In this document: positions 55,351 through 64,000 of the stretch, in pieces
How positions within the stretch are numbered: the stretch's first letter is position 1
Layout of the letters: every line of letters begins with the position of its first letter
Assembly (NCBI GenBank): GCA_003996215.1
Contig: QJPP01001783.1
Coordinates: 1 to 64,000 of the forward strand
DNA length: 64,000 nt
Source of the DNA: Jaltomata sinuosa
Lineage: Eukaryota > Streptophyta > Magnoliopsida > Solanales > Solanaceae
Direction of reading: 5' to 3'
The notes under the pieces: model-generated
Database searches by the model: none
The model's input: only the letters and a program-made list of their open reading frames with translations
What the model was told of the DNA's origin: nothing
Position numbers and translations under genes: made by a program

Positions 55351-56672
55351 GGTCGACTATGTGTGCCAGATGTAGATGGGTTGCGACAGCAGATTTTGAC
55401 TGAGGCTCATAGTTCCAGATATTCCATTCACCCCGGTGCCACCAAGATGTACCATGATCTACGGGAAGTCTATTGGTGGAATGGTATGAAGAGGGACAGA
55501 GCCAGTTTTGTGGCTAAATGTCCCAACTGTCAGCTAGTGAAGGTAGAGCATCAGCGACCAGGTGGCATGATTCTGGATATTGACCTTCCTACTTGGAAGT
55601 GGGAGGCGATCAATATGGACTTCATTAAAAGTTTGCCTTATACTCAAAGGCAACATGATTCGATTTGGGTGTTTGTCGACCGGATGACTAAGTCATCCCA
55701 CTTCTTGGCTGTTAAGACTATGGATTCAGCGGATGATTATGCCAGACTCTACATTTGGGAGATAATATGATTGCATGGTGTTCCTTTGTCCATCATTTAT
55801 GATAGGGGTACTCAGTTTACATCCTAATTTGGAGATCGTTTCAGAGGGGTCTTGGTACTCAGGTTAAGCTTAGCACAATTTTTCACCCATAGACGGATGG
55901 CCAGGCAGAGCATACTATTCAGACTTTGAAGGATATGTTGAGACCTTGTGTGATTGCTTTCAAAAGTAATTGGGATGATCACTTGCCTCTTATCGAGTTT
56001 GCCTACAACAACAGCTTTCATTCTAGCATCCATATGGCTCCTTATAAGGAACTTTATGGCCGGAGGTGTAGGTATCCTATTGGTTGGTTCGAGATTGGTG
56101 AGACAGCCTTGATTAGTCCAGATTCGGTGCATGAGATCATGGAGAAGGTTTAGATTATCAGGGAGGGGTTGAAGACCACTCATAGTCGACATAAATCCTA
56201 TGCAGATATGAGGAGGAGGGAGTTAGAGTTTGAGGTTGATGATTGCGTGTTTCTTTAGGTGTCGCCCACGAAGGGTGTGATGAGATTTGGGAAGAAAGGA
56301 AAGCTTAGTCCTCATTTTTTAGGTTCTTATCGTATTTTGAGGGGAGTTTCTAAGGGCGCTTATGAGTTGGATTTTCCAACAGAATTAGAAGCGGTTCATC
56401 CAGTTTTCCATGTCTCCTTGTTGAAGAAGTGTGTTGGTGATCCGACCTTGATTATTCCTTTGGAGGATATAGGTGTGAAGGGTAGTCTCACCTATGAGGA
56501 GGTTCCCATAGAAATCCTTGATCATCAGATTCGGAGGTTGAGAAACAAAGAAGTCACCTAGGTGAAAGTCCTTGGGAGGAATCAGCTTATAGAGGGAGCT
56601 ACTTGGGAAGCGGAAGAGGCCATGAAGCCCAAATATCCCCATCTCTTTCCTTCCAATTCAGTTTCAGCTTGA
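55351..56672 (+). pseudogene. pol: Integrase with chromodomain of V
   Basis: A long open piece (55363-55770) holds AHSSRYSIHPGATKMYHDL and AKCPNCQLVKVEHQRPGG (HHCC) and the first catalytic Asp in INMDFIKSL. The second Asp lies in IYDRGTQFTS just after a TGA. The Glu lies in TDGQAEH near 55895, followed by FAYNNSFHSSIHMAPYKELY. The end has PVFHVSLLKKCVGD and the chromodomain EILDHQIRRLRNKEVT with IEGATWEAEEAM, finishing YPHLFPSNSVSA at TGA 56670-56672. A TAG splits the chromodomain near 56560. Confidence 0.9.
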
Positions 56673-56886
56673 GGTAATAGTTTCATCCTTACAACGTCCC
56701 TCCGAATCTACTCCATCAGTTCCATTCATGATCCTAGTATGCATTCATATTTCCCGAAGTTAGTTCAGTTATGTTTTAAGTTGAGGAGTCACTTTTCATG
56801 CTTGTTCATCAGTTTTCATGTTTTGATGTTTGGTTGGGCTGTTATTCCTCTAAGTTTTCTTTGCTTAGTATTCATTCGAGGACGAA

Positions 56887-56904
56887 TATCCCAAGGGGGG
56901 ATAT
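56887..56904 (+). other. Polypurine tract of V
   Basis: ATCCCAAGGGGGGATAT precedes the 3' LTR. Confidence 0.85.
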
Positions 56905-59042
56905 TGTAATACCCCAGAAATCTATCCAGCTGTCTAGAGAAGAATCTCTGAAAAATCCTAAGTTTCCAGAAATCACAAGTCCAAATCACGGTTCGTGCTT
57001 TGAACCACGAGTCATAAATATGAGTCGTGAATACCAGACTTGTAAAATTTAGTCTCTGGTTTGATACTATGAGTAAGTTCTATGGACTGTGATTCTTTCT
57101 ACGGATAATAGAATGCACTCGTGGAATCAGACCTGAGGACTGACTGGGTCCCAGGGATCATGAGTTATTTCTACGGGCAATCGTTTGATTCACGTACTAT
57201 AGAGACGACCCGTGGAACCTGTTCAGAGGATGAATGTTTTCTCAGAAATAATGACTTGGGTCTATTACCCGTGATTCATTCTACGGGTCTTTCCTGTTGA
57301 CTCGTGGACTGCCTTTCGCAGCCTGAAATTTTGGCTCAGGAACAACGACTCAAGTCCACGAGCCATGGTTAGTTCTACGATCCGTGGAAGGGACCCGTGA
57401 AACCTGAAGCTGAATTTTAAAATAGCTTTTTCATAATTAAGTCCCAGAGGTATTTTAGTCGTTACCCACCCTTTTATCTCCTAAGTGAGGTTATTTTGAC
57501 CATTTTTAGCATGATTTCTAAACCTATTATCGTAAGTCCTTTCTCATTACCTCACTCATCTCCTAAGAAGGAAAAAGAACACTCTCAAGCTCAAGATCTC
57601 CAGCTCCAAGATCAAGCCTCCTATTCTTTTCTATTTCAAGTGGGTTAACTTCAATCAAGGTATGTGGGTATTCAACAATGGGTTCGTCTCACCCTTGTGC
57701 CTAAAACCCCCAATTCTTATTTTAAATTATGAACTTGTGAAATTAGGGTTTTGATCTAAATTGGGGAAAACTTATGAAATAAGTTTTTATGCTTAAATTC
57801 AATGTTTCTTATTGCTTATTTATGATTTGATCATGATTCCTTTATTGGATTTAAAATCCCAAGAATTAAAGTTGATTTCTAGCATAATTCCATCGAATTG
57901 CATGTTTTCATGTGAAATTGGACATGATTAGATATCATGACTTTATGAATTTATGAAATCACATGCCTAATTCTTCAAGTATGAATTTAGAAAGAAAAGT
58001 ATGATTTGCGTTATGGCTATGCTTTTCTTCAAGAAGTTATGATATGAGAATTGCATGGTACCCGATGTGTCATCATGCTTTTCAAAAGAGATTTGGTATT
58101 CTTTTATACCTTCATGAACTTATGAGCTATATGTATGTTTTGAAAGTAGTATTTAGCACCGATTGATAAGGGTTCGATTACCCAAGTCCAAAACTATATT
58201 GCCAGCATAGGTTATGATTTGCCCAATGGGCTTATGAGAGTGGATCCACATCTGATTATGGTGTCCTATGTCTTAGCGGGCATTAGGGAAGCTTTGCCAA
58301 CTTGGGTTATATAGTTGGGTATGGTGACTCATTCCTTTGCAGGGTTCGAGTCAACTTTTCTAACTAGGGTTATATAGTTAGATTCCATGTAGCTCACATA
58401 GTCTATTGTCAGTTACAAGAAACTCCCGTATGAAAGCTTTTGATTTATTTGAACTTATAATATCTACTTTGAGTTTTGACTCTTATTTCATGATTTGATA
58501 TTCAACTTATGACATTTACCATCAAACTTCCTTTATGCATGAACTAAGTTCTTTTACACATTTTGAGCATGTTTTCATTATTTTCATGCATCTCTCACAT
58601 ACTCGGTACATCCTATAGTACCGACGCATATATTGCGTTGCATCCTTTGATGATGCAGATTCAGGCTCATTCCCTCATACTCGTGGCTAGATTTTTTGGA
58701 GTCCTAGCTTCCAGTGGTGAGACCTCATTATCCGAGGGCCAGTACTAGATCTATTTTTCTTATGTCATTTCCTTTGGATTTCTTGAGCTAGTTGGAGTCT
58801 TGTCCCATCAGTTCTTATGATAGTTTAGAGGCTTCAGACATAGCTAGACTTGTATTCTATTGTATGCAGCTGGTACTTCTTAGAATTATTCTTATTTCAA
58901 TTATGGATGCCTATCTTTAACTAGTATTCTTCTGTTATGCTTTTTGATTTGATTTCTGAGTTTGCTATGACCAAGGGTAAATCTGGAGCACTTGTGTTCC
59001 GGATCCCATGTTACATCTAGGGGGTAACCTCAGGGCGTGACA
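56905..59042 (+). repeat. 3' LTR of V
   Basis: It starts TGTAATACCCC and ends GGGCGTGACA. The hairpin at 58603-58624 is perfect, TCGGTAC-8 nt-GTACCGA. The donor CAAG|GTATGTGGGT lies near 57659. The dyad cluster spans about 56960-57410. Confidence 0.93.
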
Positions 59043-59047
59043 AAAGG
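59043..59047. other. Target-site duplication AAAGG of V, right copy
   Basis: Identical to 49801-49805; the U LTR resumes from here. Confidence 0.93.
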
Positions 59048-59599
59048 ACTAGAAATAACTGAGGAGTTCATGGTAGCCCATAGAATGCAGCTCACCCTTA
59101 AATTCATAAGTCGTCGGTCTCATAATTAAGGTCTCAAAGCAGCCACCGGAAAAAGCCCTTTACTCAACAAAACAAGACCAAGTGTCGTATCAGTACACAA
59201 GAACAACAGTGTACTGGTAGGATTATCGGCCAGCTCCAAAATATGAAATATAAATATAAAACTGTAACATAGTATAAGAGCGCAAACATGCAATAAGCCA
59301 AATCAAATGTATACCTGTAAGCCTCCCAGTCAATAACTTGACTTATCAACCATATAAATCATGCCCCACTGTGCAAGTAAAAAAACCACATATAACCATG
59401 TCATAACTTGCAAGTAACCCAGACCACCCAAGGATCCCTAGGACATCATCTGTGACACTTAATATGCAACCCTGGTTTACATAAGAACTACCTTATCACT
59501 TAAACACACCAACCCTGCCATTTAAGGACAAACATGTATGAATAATATCAACAACAGATAAGACCAGTTCACTCAAGGAACAAACACACATAAATAAGA

Positions 59600-59795
59600 A
59601 GTGAACCTGTACCTAGCATGGTATTCGAGCCAACCATGAATGAACCTGTAACAGCCATGGTATCTGAGCCAACCAGTAAATAAACCTATACCATGTGTGG
59701 TATTCGATCCAAACAATGAATAAACCTATACCAGGTGTGGTACCCTAGCCAACCAATGAATAATTTATACCAGACATGGTACCCGAGCCAACTAA
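59600..59795. repeat. Five-copy 40-bp tandem repeat in U LTR
   Basis: Units starting near 59603, 59642, 59682, 59722 and 59762 share the pattern GAACCTATACCAGNNATGGTA-TCCGAGCCAACCAATGAAT. Each contains ATGGTAYYCGAGCC or a close variant. Divergence between units is modest. Confidence 0.85.
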
Positions 59796-60579
59796 TGCAA
59801 CATAGATATTACAATAGTCATAACAACAATGATACCATACAACACTTGAAAAACCAACAAGTTTCCACAATAGACCAATTGCATTTGATTAACAGTTAGG
59901 ATATCATTTAACAGTCATTCCCTTTTCTTCCTGAAAACATATTGTACAAGGAATACTAATGATAAAGTTATTATGCACACATAACGTAAATAGGTTTACA
60001 AGTAACTATTACCTACCTCAATTCAAGCCTAAAATGCTCTACGAAATCTGTGCTTTCCCTTTCCTTGCAACCACGACTTGATTGTTTTCTAAAAATAGAT
60101 AAACAAACATAATTTCAAGCCATGACCTCAAATATCCCAGATTAAAGCCTAATCTTGAATACCCTAGGACAAATTCATGATCATTCCACCCATCCTAGGA
60201 TCTTCCCACCAATAATTCATTTAGAATTACCAATTCAATTGTTATACTAGCGAATTACGGTAATGTAATCATGAATAAGCAACTTTAATTTATAAACCCA
60301 AGGTTTTTATACCTTATAATCCCTTTTACACAAGAAATTCTATCTTAGGTAAAGCTAAACCCTCCCCAAGGTTTGTAAATAATAATTCTAAGCCAGTGGA
60401 ATAAAAGTACTAGTTTACGGGGATACAATACTTACTTTAAAAAAGAATTCAGGTGGAAAATAAATGGAGTTCAACTAAAATGACCATAGCCCTCCCCAAA
60501 ATGTTCTTGTGAAATATGAACATTTTTGGGGAAGATTCTAAATTTACACCGATTAACCCTGCAATAGAGGCAAAATCTC

Positions 60580-60715
60580 ACTATAACGCCACCCCCATAG
60601 CAGAAGCCTCCCGTTATAGCGGAGTTTACCGACTCTGACTCCCGCTATAGTGGGAATTTTTCTGCTATATAGGCATCACGATAGTGGCCCACCATCTGCT
60701 ATAGCAGGTATGGTG
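60580..60715 (-). repeat. CCGCTATAGCGG-type dyad cluster in U LTR
   Basis: Variants of CCCGCTATAGCGGG occur about five times, for example CCCGTTATAGCGG near 60610 and CCCGCTATAGTGGG at 60641-60654. It lies some 350-480 bp from the LTR start in element orientation. Confidence 0.8.
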
Positions 60716-61059
60716 AGGCAGAAACTCAGAAAATCTCCCAGTTTTCCTTTTTTACAACACACCCTTAAATTATGACGTCCCACACTAACCCCTTTATGTC
60801 ATGTTCAATATCATAAGTTCTACTCACTCGAATTCACTTTCAAAAAGTCCTATGGAGTCCTTAACACCATATCTAGTATAATATCAAGCTAAGAATTATT
60901 CATCTAACCCAATCCCTAACAAGATTTCCCTAGAGCTCACCTTGATCGGATTTCATAAAAGACTAGCCTAGCCTAAAATTTCAAACTTTCAATTCCTGAA
61001 AAATTAACCCTGATTCTTACATGATTAGATCACCCATAATTACAGAAAGGGTCATTTCA

Positions 61060-61684
61060 TATAATGATCAATTTTTGGATTTTCTAGGAAAGTAGGGTAA
61101 GGCTCTGGTGTTGTAGTAACATGGAAAGTGGTGGGTGGAATGATTTGGTAAAGTGGTGGATTATGGACATTTGAAGTGGTATTTTTGTATGTGGGGGGTA
61201 AAGTTATTATGGTTATTAATATTTGAGTGGTTATTCTAATAAGTAGGAGGAATGTTCTTGGATTTATAGGTATTTTGAGAGGTATTTTGTGGGACATTTT
61301 GAGAAATGCAGGCACTTGGGTTGTTGATTTTGTTAGTATGTTATGTAGGAGGAGTAAGGGCTTGGTATGATATGCCAAATTGAGTTCGGTTACTAGAGAT
61401 AGAATCTGTGGGAGGTCTTGGGATAGAAGTAGATATCATGTTATTTGGAAAATTTTCAGTATTGGGAGAGTTAAGAGGAGGGAACTAGAGACGAGGCATG
61501 TGGTCATTTGGGATTGGAGTGTTAGTGGTAATGTACATACTAGCAAGATCCTTAGTTGTTGCATCTCTTCTTGGAGCCTCTCTAATGTTTTTGCCAATTC
61601 AGCAATCACTTCATTCTGTTTTGCTATCATGTTATCCCTTATGGTGATCTCGGTCAAAGCATTATCATCACCGCTACTAGTCAC
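61060..61684 (-). pseudogene. gag: Tat-type gag N-terminus
   Basis: The ATG at 61684 starts MTSSGDDNALTEITIRDNMI and continues as a coiled-coil-like helix (AKQNEVIAELAKTLERLQEE, MQQLRILL). After a frameshift near 61540-61430 the sequence becomes rich in Pro, Gln, Asn and His (for example KNIPPTY and NNHSNINNHNN), as in Solanaceae Tat/Ogre-group gag. Stops are at CAG or CAA positions. The capsid part is missing because the U LTR begins at 61059. Confidence 0.6.
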
Positions 61685-62543
61685 TTTCCTTTTTTATGTA
61701 GGCAAGCAATTGTCGGGGGAAAAACTCGTATTAGCTTTTGAACAGGTGAAATATGGGTGTTTGCCAGCTTTTGTCAACATTGACCAATTTCTTTTTATTT
61801 TGTTACCTGATAAAGTAAAAATAATTCAAAAGGAAAATATGTTAGGTCCCATTAATAATGATTATGACAAGATATCATACGGGAATTTCAAACATACAAG
61901 TGTCACTTCATTCAAGGTGAATCGACCCATGGGCAATTTTAAGTAAAGAGGGAGTTAACGAACATGAATTTTACCTGTTTATATTTGGAATAAGTGATTT
62001 TGACTAGAAAGTTGACCTGCAATGAGTCTTGATCTTCTTGGTACCTCTTCTTGATAACTTTGTAAATGTGAAAAAATTCTCTAAGTTCTTTGCCTAAAAA
62101 GGGAAATGAAAAATTCTCAAAGACAGGGGCAAGACTTGGGAAGGCTACCTATGTATTTCACTACGGTGAATTCAGGCCTATGTAGTTTGAAATACAAGGA
62201 TAGTTTTTTTAATTAATTTTTTGTTAATTCTTATTACATGGAAATAAACAGAAAATGAAAAAACAACATAAAGAGAAATTCTTCTTTGTTTAAAGCTTCT
62301 TCTTGACTGGTTGTCGATACTTCACTCAGTCTTGTTTTTTTCATGGGTGATATGGGGAAAATTTCAGTTGAATTCTTCCCATCTTGATTAGATGCTCCAA
62401 ATTAACTTGGAAAGTGAAAACGTTTCAATGTCATGACCTCTTTATCTAGTGTGGTAAAGACTAACTCCTTACCTGTAGGAAAAGCCCTAGAAATCTTCCC
62501 AATCTTTCATTCAACAGATTCTTATAATTGTAGCATTGACCAA
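61685..62543 (-). other. Tat-type leader region, no gene
   Basis: The segment GGGAAGGCTACCTATGTATT followed by CACTACGG and CAGGCCTATGTAGTTTG (about 62137-62190) matches a leader sequence that I associate with Tat-group elements of Solanaceae. Otherwise the stretch is AT-rich with no protein resemblance. The upstream LTR of this element is not visible; LTR T starts at 62544. Confidence 0.45.
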
Positions 62544-63964
62544 TGATAAGTTTGTAATCTACCAACTTATTTAGCTCTTAAGCATGAATTATTGCCTTAA
62601 TCTTGTACTCATTAGATAGATTTTAAGACTTTTATCTCTTATTTGCAAGCATTCCTAGGATTTGAATTTGGACAAGAATTTGAACCCAAAATGCAAGGAA
62701 GGAAGATAAAAACCCAACTAAAGGAGCAAAAGAAAAAAGTCAAGTTGAAAGTGCATTTGTGGAACGCAAGAGGCCACTTGTGTGCTGCAAGTACTAAGTA
62801 GAAGTTAGGTCTAGAGGATCAAAGCCTGCATTGGAGTTGTGACCCAAAAGTCCATACCTGCAAAATGAGGGTGAAATGCAAGCACAAGATAGAGAACTAG
62901 CAGCCAACTTTGGCACTTGGGGGCTGTAGGTGGGGACCTGCACCAACAAGTGTATCGCAAGTCCAATACAAGTCCAACATAAGTGGACTGGGGGGGAATT
63001 TTTTCTAGAACTTTCCAGGCAAATTTAGGGGTTTTCAATGATGTTTTTGGGGATCAGTGAAGATACTTTTCATTCAGAAATTTCAAATTGGGATTAGCAA
63101 TTGTAATACACTTAGAGAGAAGTACACATGTGCCTTCTTCTTCTTCATTTGGTGAAAACTCCATTGTTGAATATAAAAGGCTTGAAATTGAATTTGATTT
63201 CTTATTATGAAAGGTATTGAAGTTGACCTATATGGTATAATTTCTTTTCCTATCATTATTAGTAGCTAAATTCATATCTAGGGTGTGTGAATTTTGTGTA
63301 TGAATTATGATTGGATATTGATTATTTATGCATAAAATTAGTTATTATGTGTAGATCCATTGAATACTTCAAGTTTTAGTTATAAAATTGATGGTTTCAA
63401 ACATTGATTGAGTTCTCTTATTTTGATCTTGCTTGAGAGAGAGGATTAGAATTGGGTAAGGATTCATGATAAGAATTTTGAGATTTTCCATCTCAGGGTT
63501 GAAGCTAGATATAGCTTAACCCACTTAAGCTAATTAGTTAGTTAATAGTGAAGGATTTAGAGTCTGCGAGAATCTAAAGGATATATGTTTCTTGGTCAAG
63601 AGACAGTAAGTATAACCCAAACCAAGGCTATCAGCACCATTATCAAGTCTAAGCCAAGTATTTAATCCAAATTACAATTGATTACCCCATCGCAAGCACA
63701 CCCCTAGTTTCCTAATCTTGATAAACTTTAATAATTGTGTTAACCTGTTGCTTACTCTTGTTACAAACTACTCGTTTAAATCAACCCCCCAATTTTACTT
63801 TATTTCTATTATACATAATGCACATGCTAAAAGTAATTTGACATACAAAGTTTGGTGAATATAAAATGTAATCTCTGTGGGATTCTCCCCAACTCCAACT
63901 TGGATGTTATTTTGCATATGACCATATTCACCTTCTTAATTAAGAGTGCATTTGGACATTATCA
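62544..63964 (+). repeat. Athila/Tat-like 5' LTR (family T)
   Basis: 1,421 bp from TGATAAGTTTG to TTGGACATTATCA. The end region CTCTGTGGGATTCTCCCCAA is a decayed form of the CCCTGTGGGATTCGACCCCAA seen in Athila LTRs. It holds a repeat block with CAAGTCCAA and ACTTGTGTGCTGCAAGT (about 62755-62965), a TATAAAAG at 63172-63179 and a possible donor AAAG|GTATTG near 63212. A decayed primer site follows, so it is a 5' LTR; the body is beyond the right edge. Confidence 0.65.
63172..63179 (+). promoter_or_regulatory. Candidate TATA box of LTR T
   Basis: TATAAAAG in the context TTGAATATAAAAGGCTTG, about 200 bases after the repeat block. Confidence 0.4.
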
Positions 63965-63968
63965 AAAA

Positions 63969-63986
63969 TAGCCCTGTTATTGGAGA
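63969..63986 (+). other. Decayed tRNA-Asp primer-binding site
   Basis: TAGCCCTGTTATTGGAGA aligns with TGGCGCCGTTGCCGGGGA. Six of the seven differences are C-to-T or G-to-A changes. Its position directly after the LTR end supports the reading. Confidence 0.55.
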
Positions 63987-64000
63987 TTAGTTATTTATTA

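Larger units (their letters stand above)
49806..59042 (+). mobile_element. Element V: complete Tekay-type chromovirus structure, coding decayed
   Basis: 9,237 bp with LTRs of 2,056 and 2,138 bp, an intact tRNA-Met primer site, gag, protease, RT, RNase H, integrase, chromodomain, polypurine tract and AAAGG duplications. It is the same family group as Z and in the same orientation. V keeps longer open pieces than Z but has frameshifts in gag, protease, RNase H and integrase. It lies in the LTR of minus-strand U. Confidence 0.93.
49460..61059 (-). mobile_element. Element U: minus-strand chromovirus, 5' LTR and leader only, split by V
   Basis: A short leader (49460-49528), a primer site and an LTR in two pieces (about 49545-49805 and 59048-61059) are what remains. 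The LTR pieces sum to about 2.27 kb. The interior is displaced by W at 49459. The right flank is a minus-strand Tat-type gag. Its LTR shares the CAGTACAC hairpin with the Tekay families. Confidence 0.65.
59048..61059 (-). repeat. U LTR, right piece
   Basis: It ends GGGTCATTTCA on the plus strand, a decayed form of GGGTCGTTACA. It contains the hairpin CAGTACAC-10 nt-GTGTACTG (59191-59216), a 40-bp tandem repeat (59600-59795), a GCTATAGC dyad block (60580-60715) and donor-like AAA|GTAAGTATT near 60440. No genes are seen. Confidence 0.65.

Noticed and set aside
59600..59795. Possible CRISPR-like array
   Set aside because: The units are contiguous tandem repeats without unique spacers, within a plant LTR.
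61380..61946. A 188-codon plus-strand open frame
   Set aside because: It overlaps antisense the Tat-type gag coiled coil (61684-61436) and has no protein-like pattern of its own.

Overview
The window is a gene-poor block of plant nuclear DNA made almost entirely of nested, decayed LTR retrotransposons. Several LTRs match sequence styles familiar from Solanaceae (Tekay-type chromoviruses with TGTAACACCC...GTGACA ends, Athila elements with a tRNA-Asp primer site, Tat-type leaders). A solanaceous pericentromeric or heterochromatic region is therefore the most likely source, but the species cannot be fixed from the sequence. No host gene, rRNA, tRNA or CRISPR array is supported.

Layout, left to right. 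1-2071: 5' end of a minus-strand Athila element (gag, PBS, LTR). 2072-8720: 3' part of a plus-strand element with a 3.67 kb LTR (family X). 8721-9258: LTR fragment. 9259-10963: minus-strand gag/PR/RT remnant. 10964-17825: plus-strand family Y, a Tekay-like deletion derivative whose 3' LTR breaks off into a truncated X LTR (17826-20501). 20502-23000: an unrecognised minus-strand reading frame and an LTR-like promoter region holding a Stowaway-like tandem array. 23001-36253: a minus-strand Athila element split in its RT by a complete non-autonomous element (25379-31400, duplication ATGGA). 36254-49459: a minus-strand chromovirus (W) whose LTR holds a complete plus-strand Tekay element Z (38261-47572, duplication TACTA). 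49460-61059: minus-strand element U whose LTR holds a complete plus-strand Tekay element V (49806-59042, duplication AAAGG). 61060-62543: minus-strand Tat-type gag and leader. 62544-64000: 5' LTR and decayed primer site of another plus-strand element running off the edge.

Relative ages follow from the nesting: U is older than V and W; W is older than Z and than the Athila copy at 36253; that Athila is older than the non-autonomous element inside it. No element here can encode all its proteins. Every coding region has stops or frameshifts, and many stops are TAG at positions where relatives have CAG or TGG, as expected from deamination of methylated CHG sites.

Three patterns cut across families. 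First, several elements show a strong splice donor in the LTR and an acceptor just before the gag ATG, so the predicted intron would remove the primer-binding site. Second, most LTRs carry a cluster of family-specific short dyads, often with a single central base, and in five LTRs this sits just upstream of a TATA box. Third, five Tekay-like LTR families share a short hairpin, TCRGTAC...GTAYTGA, with a compensated base change.
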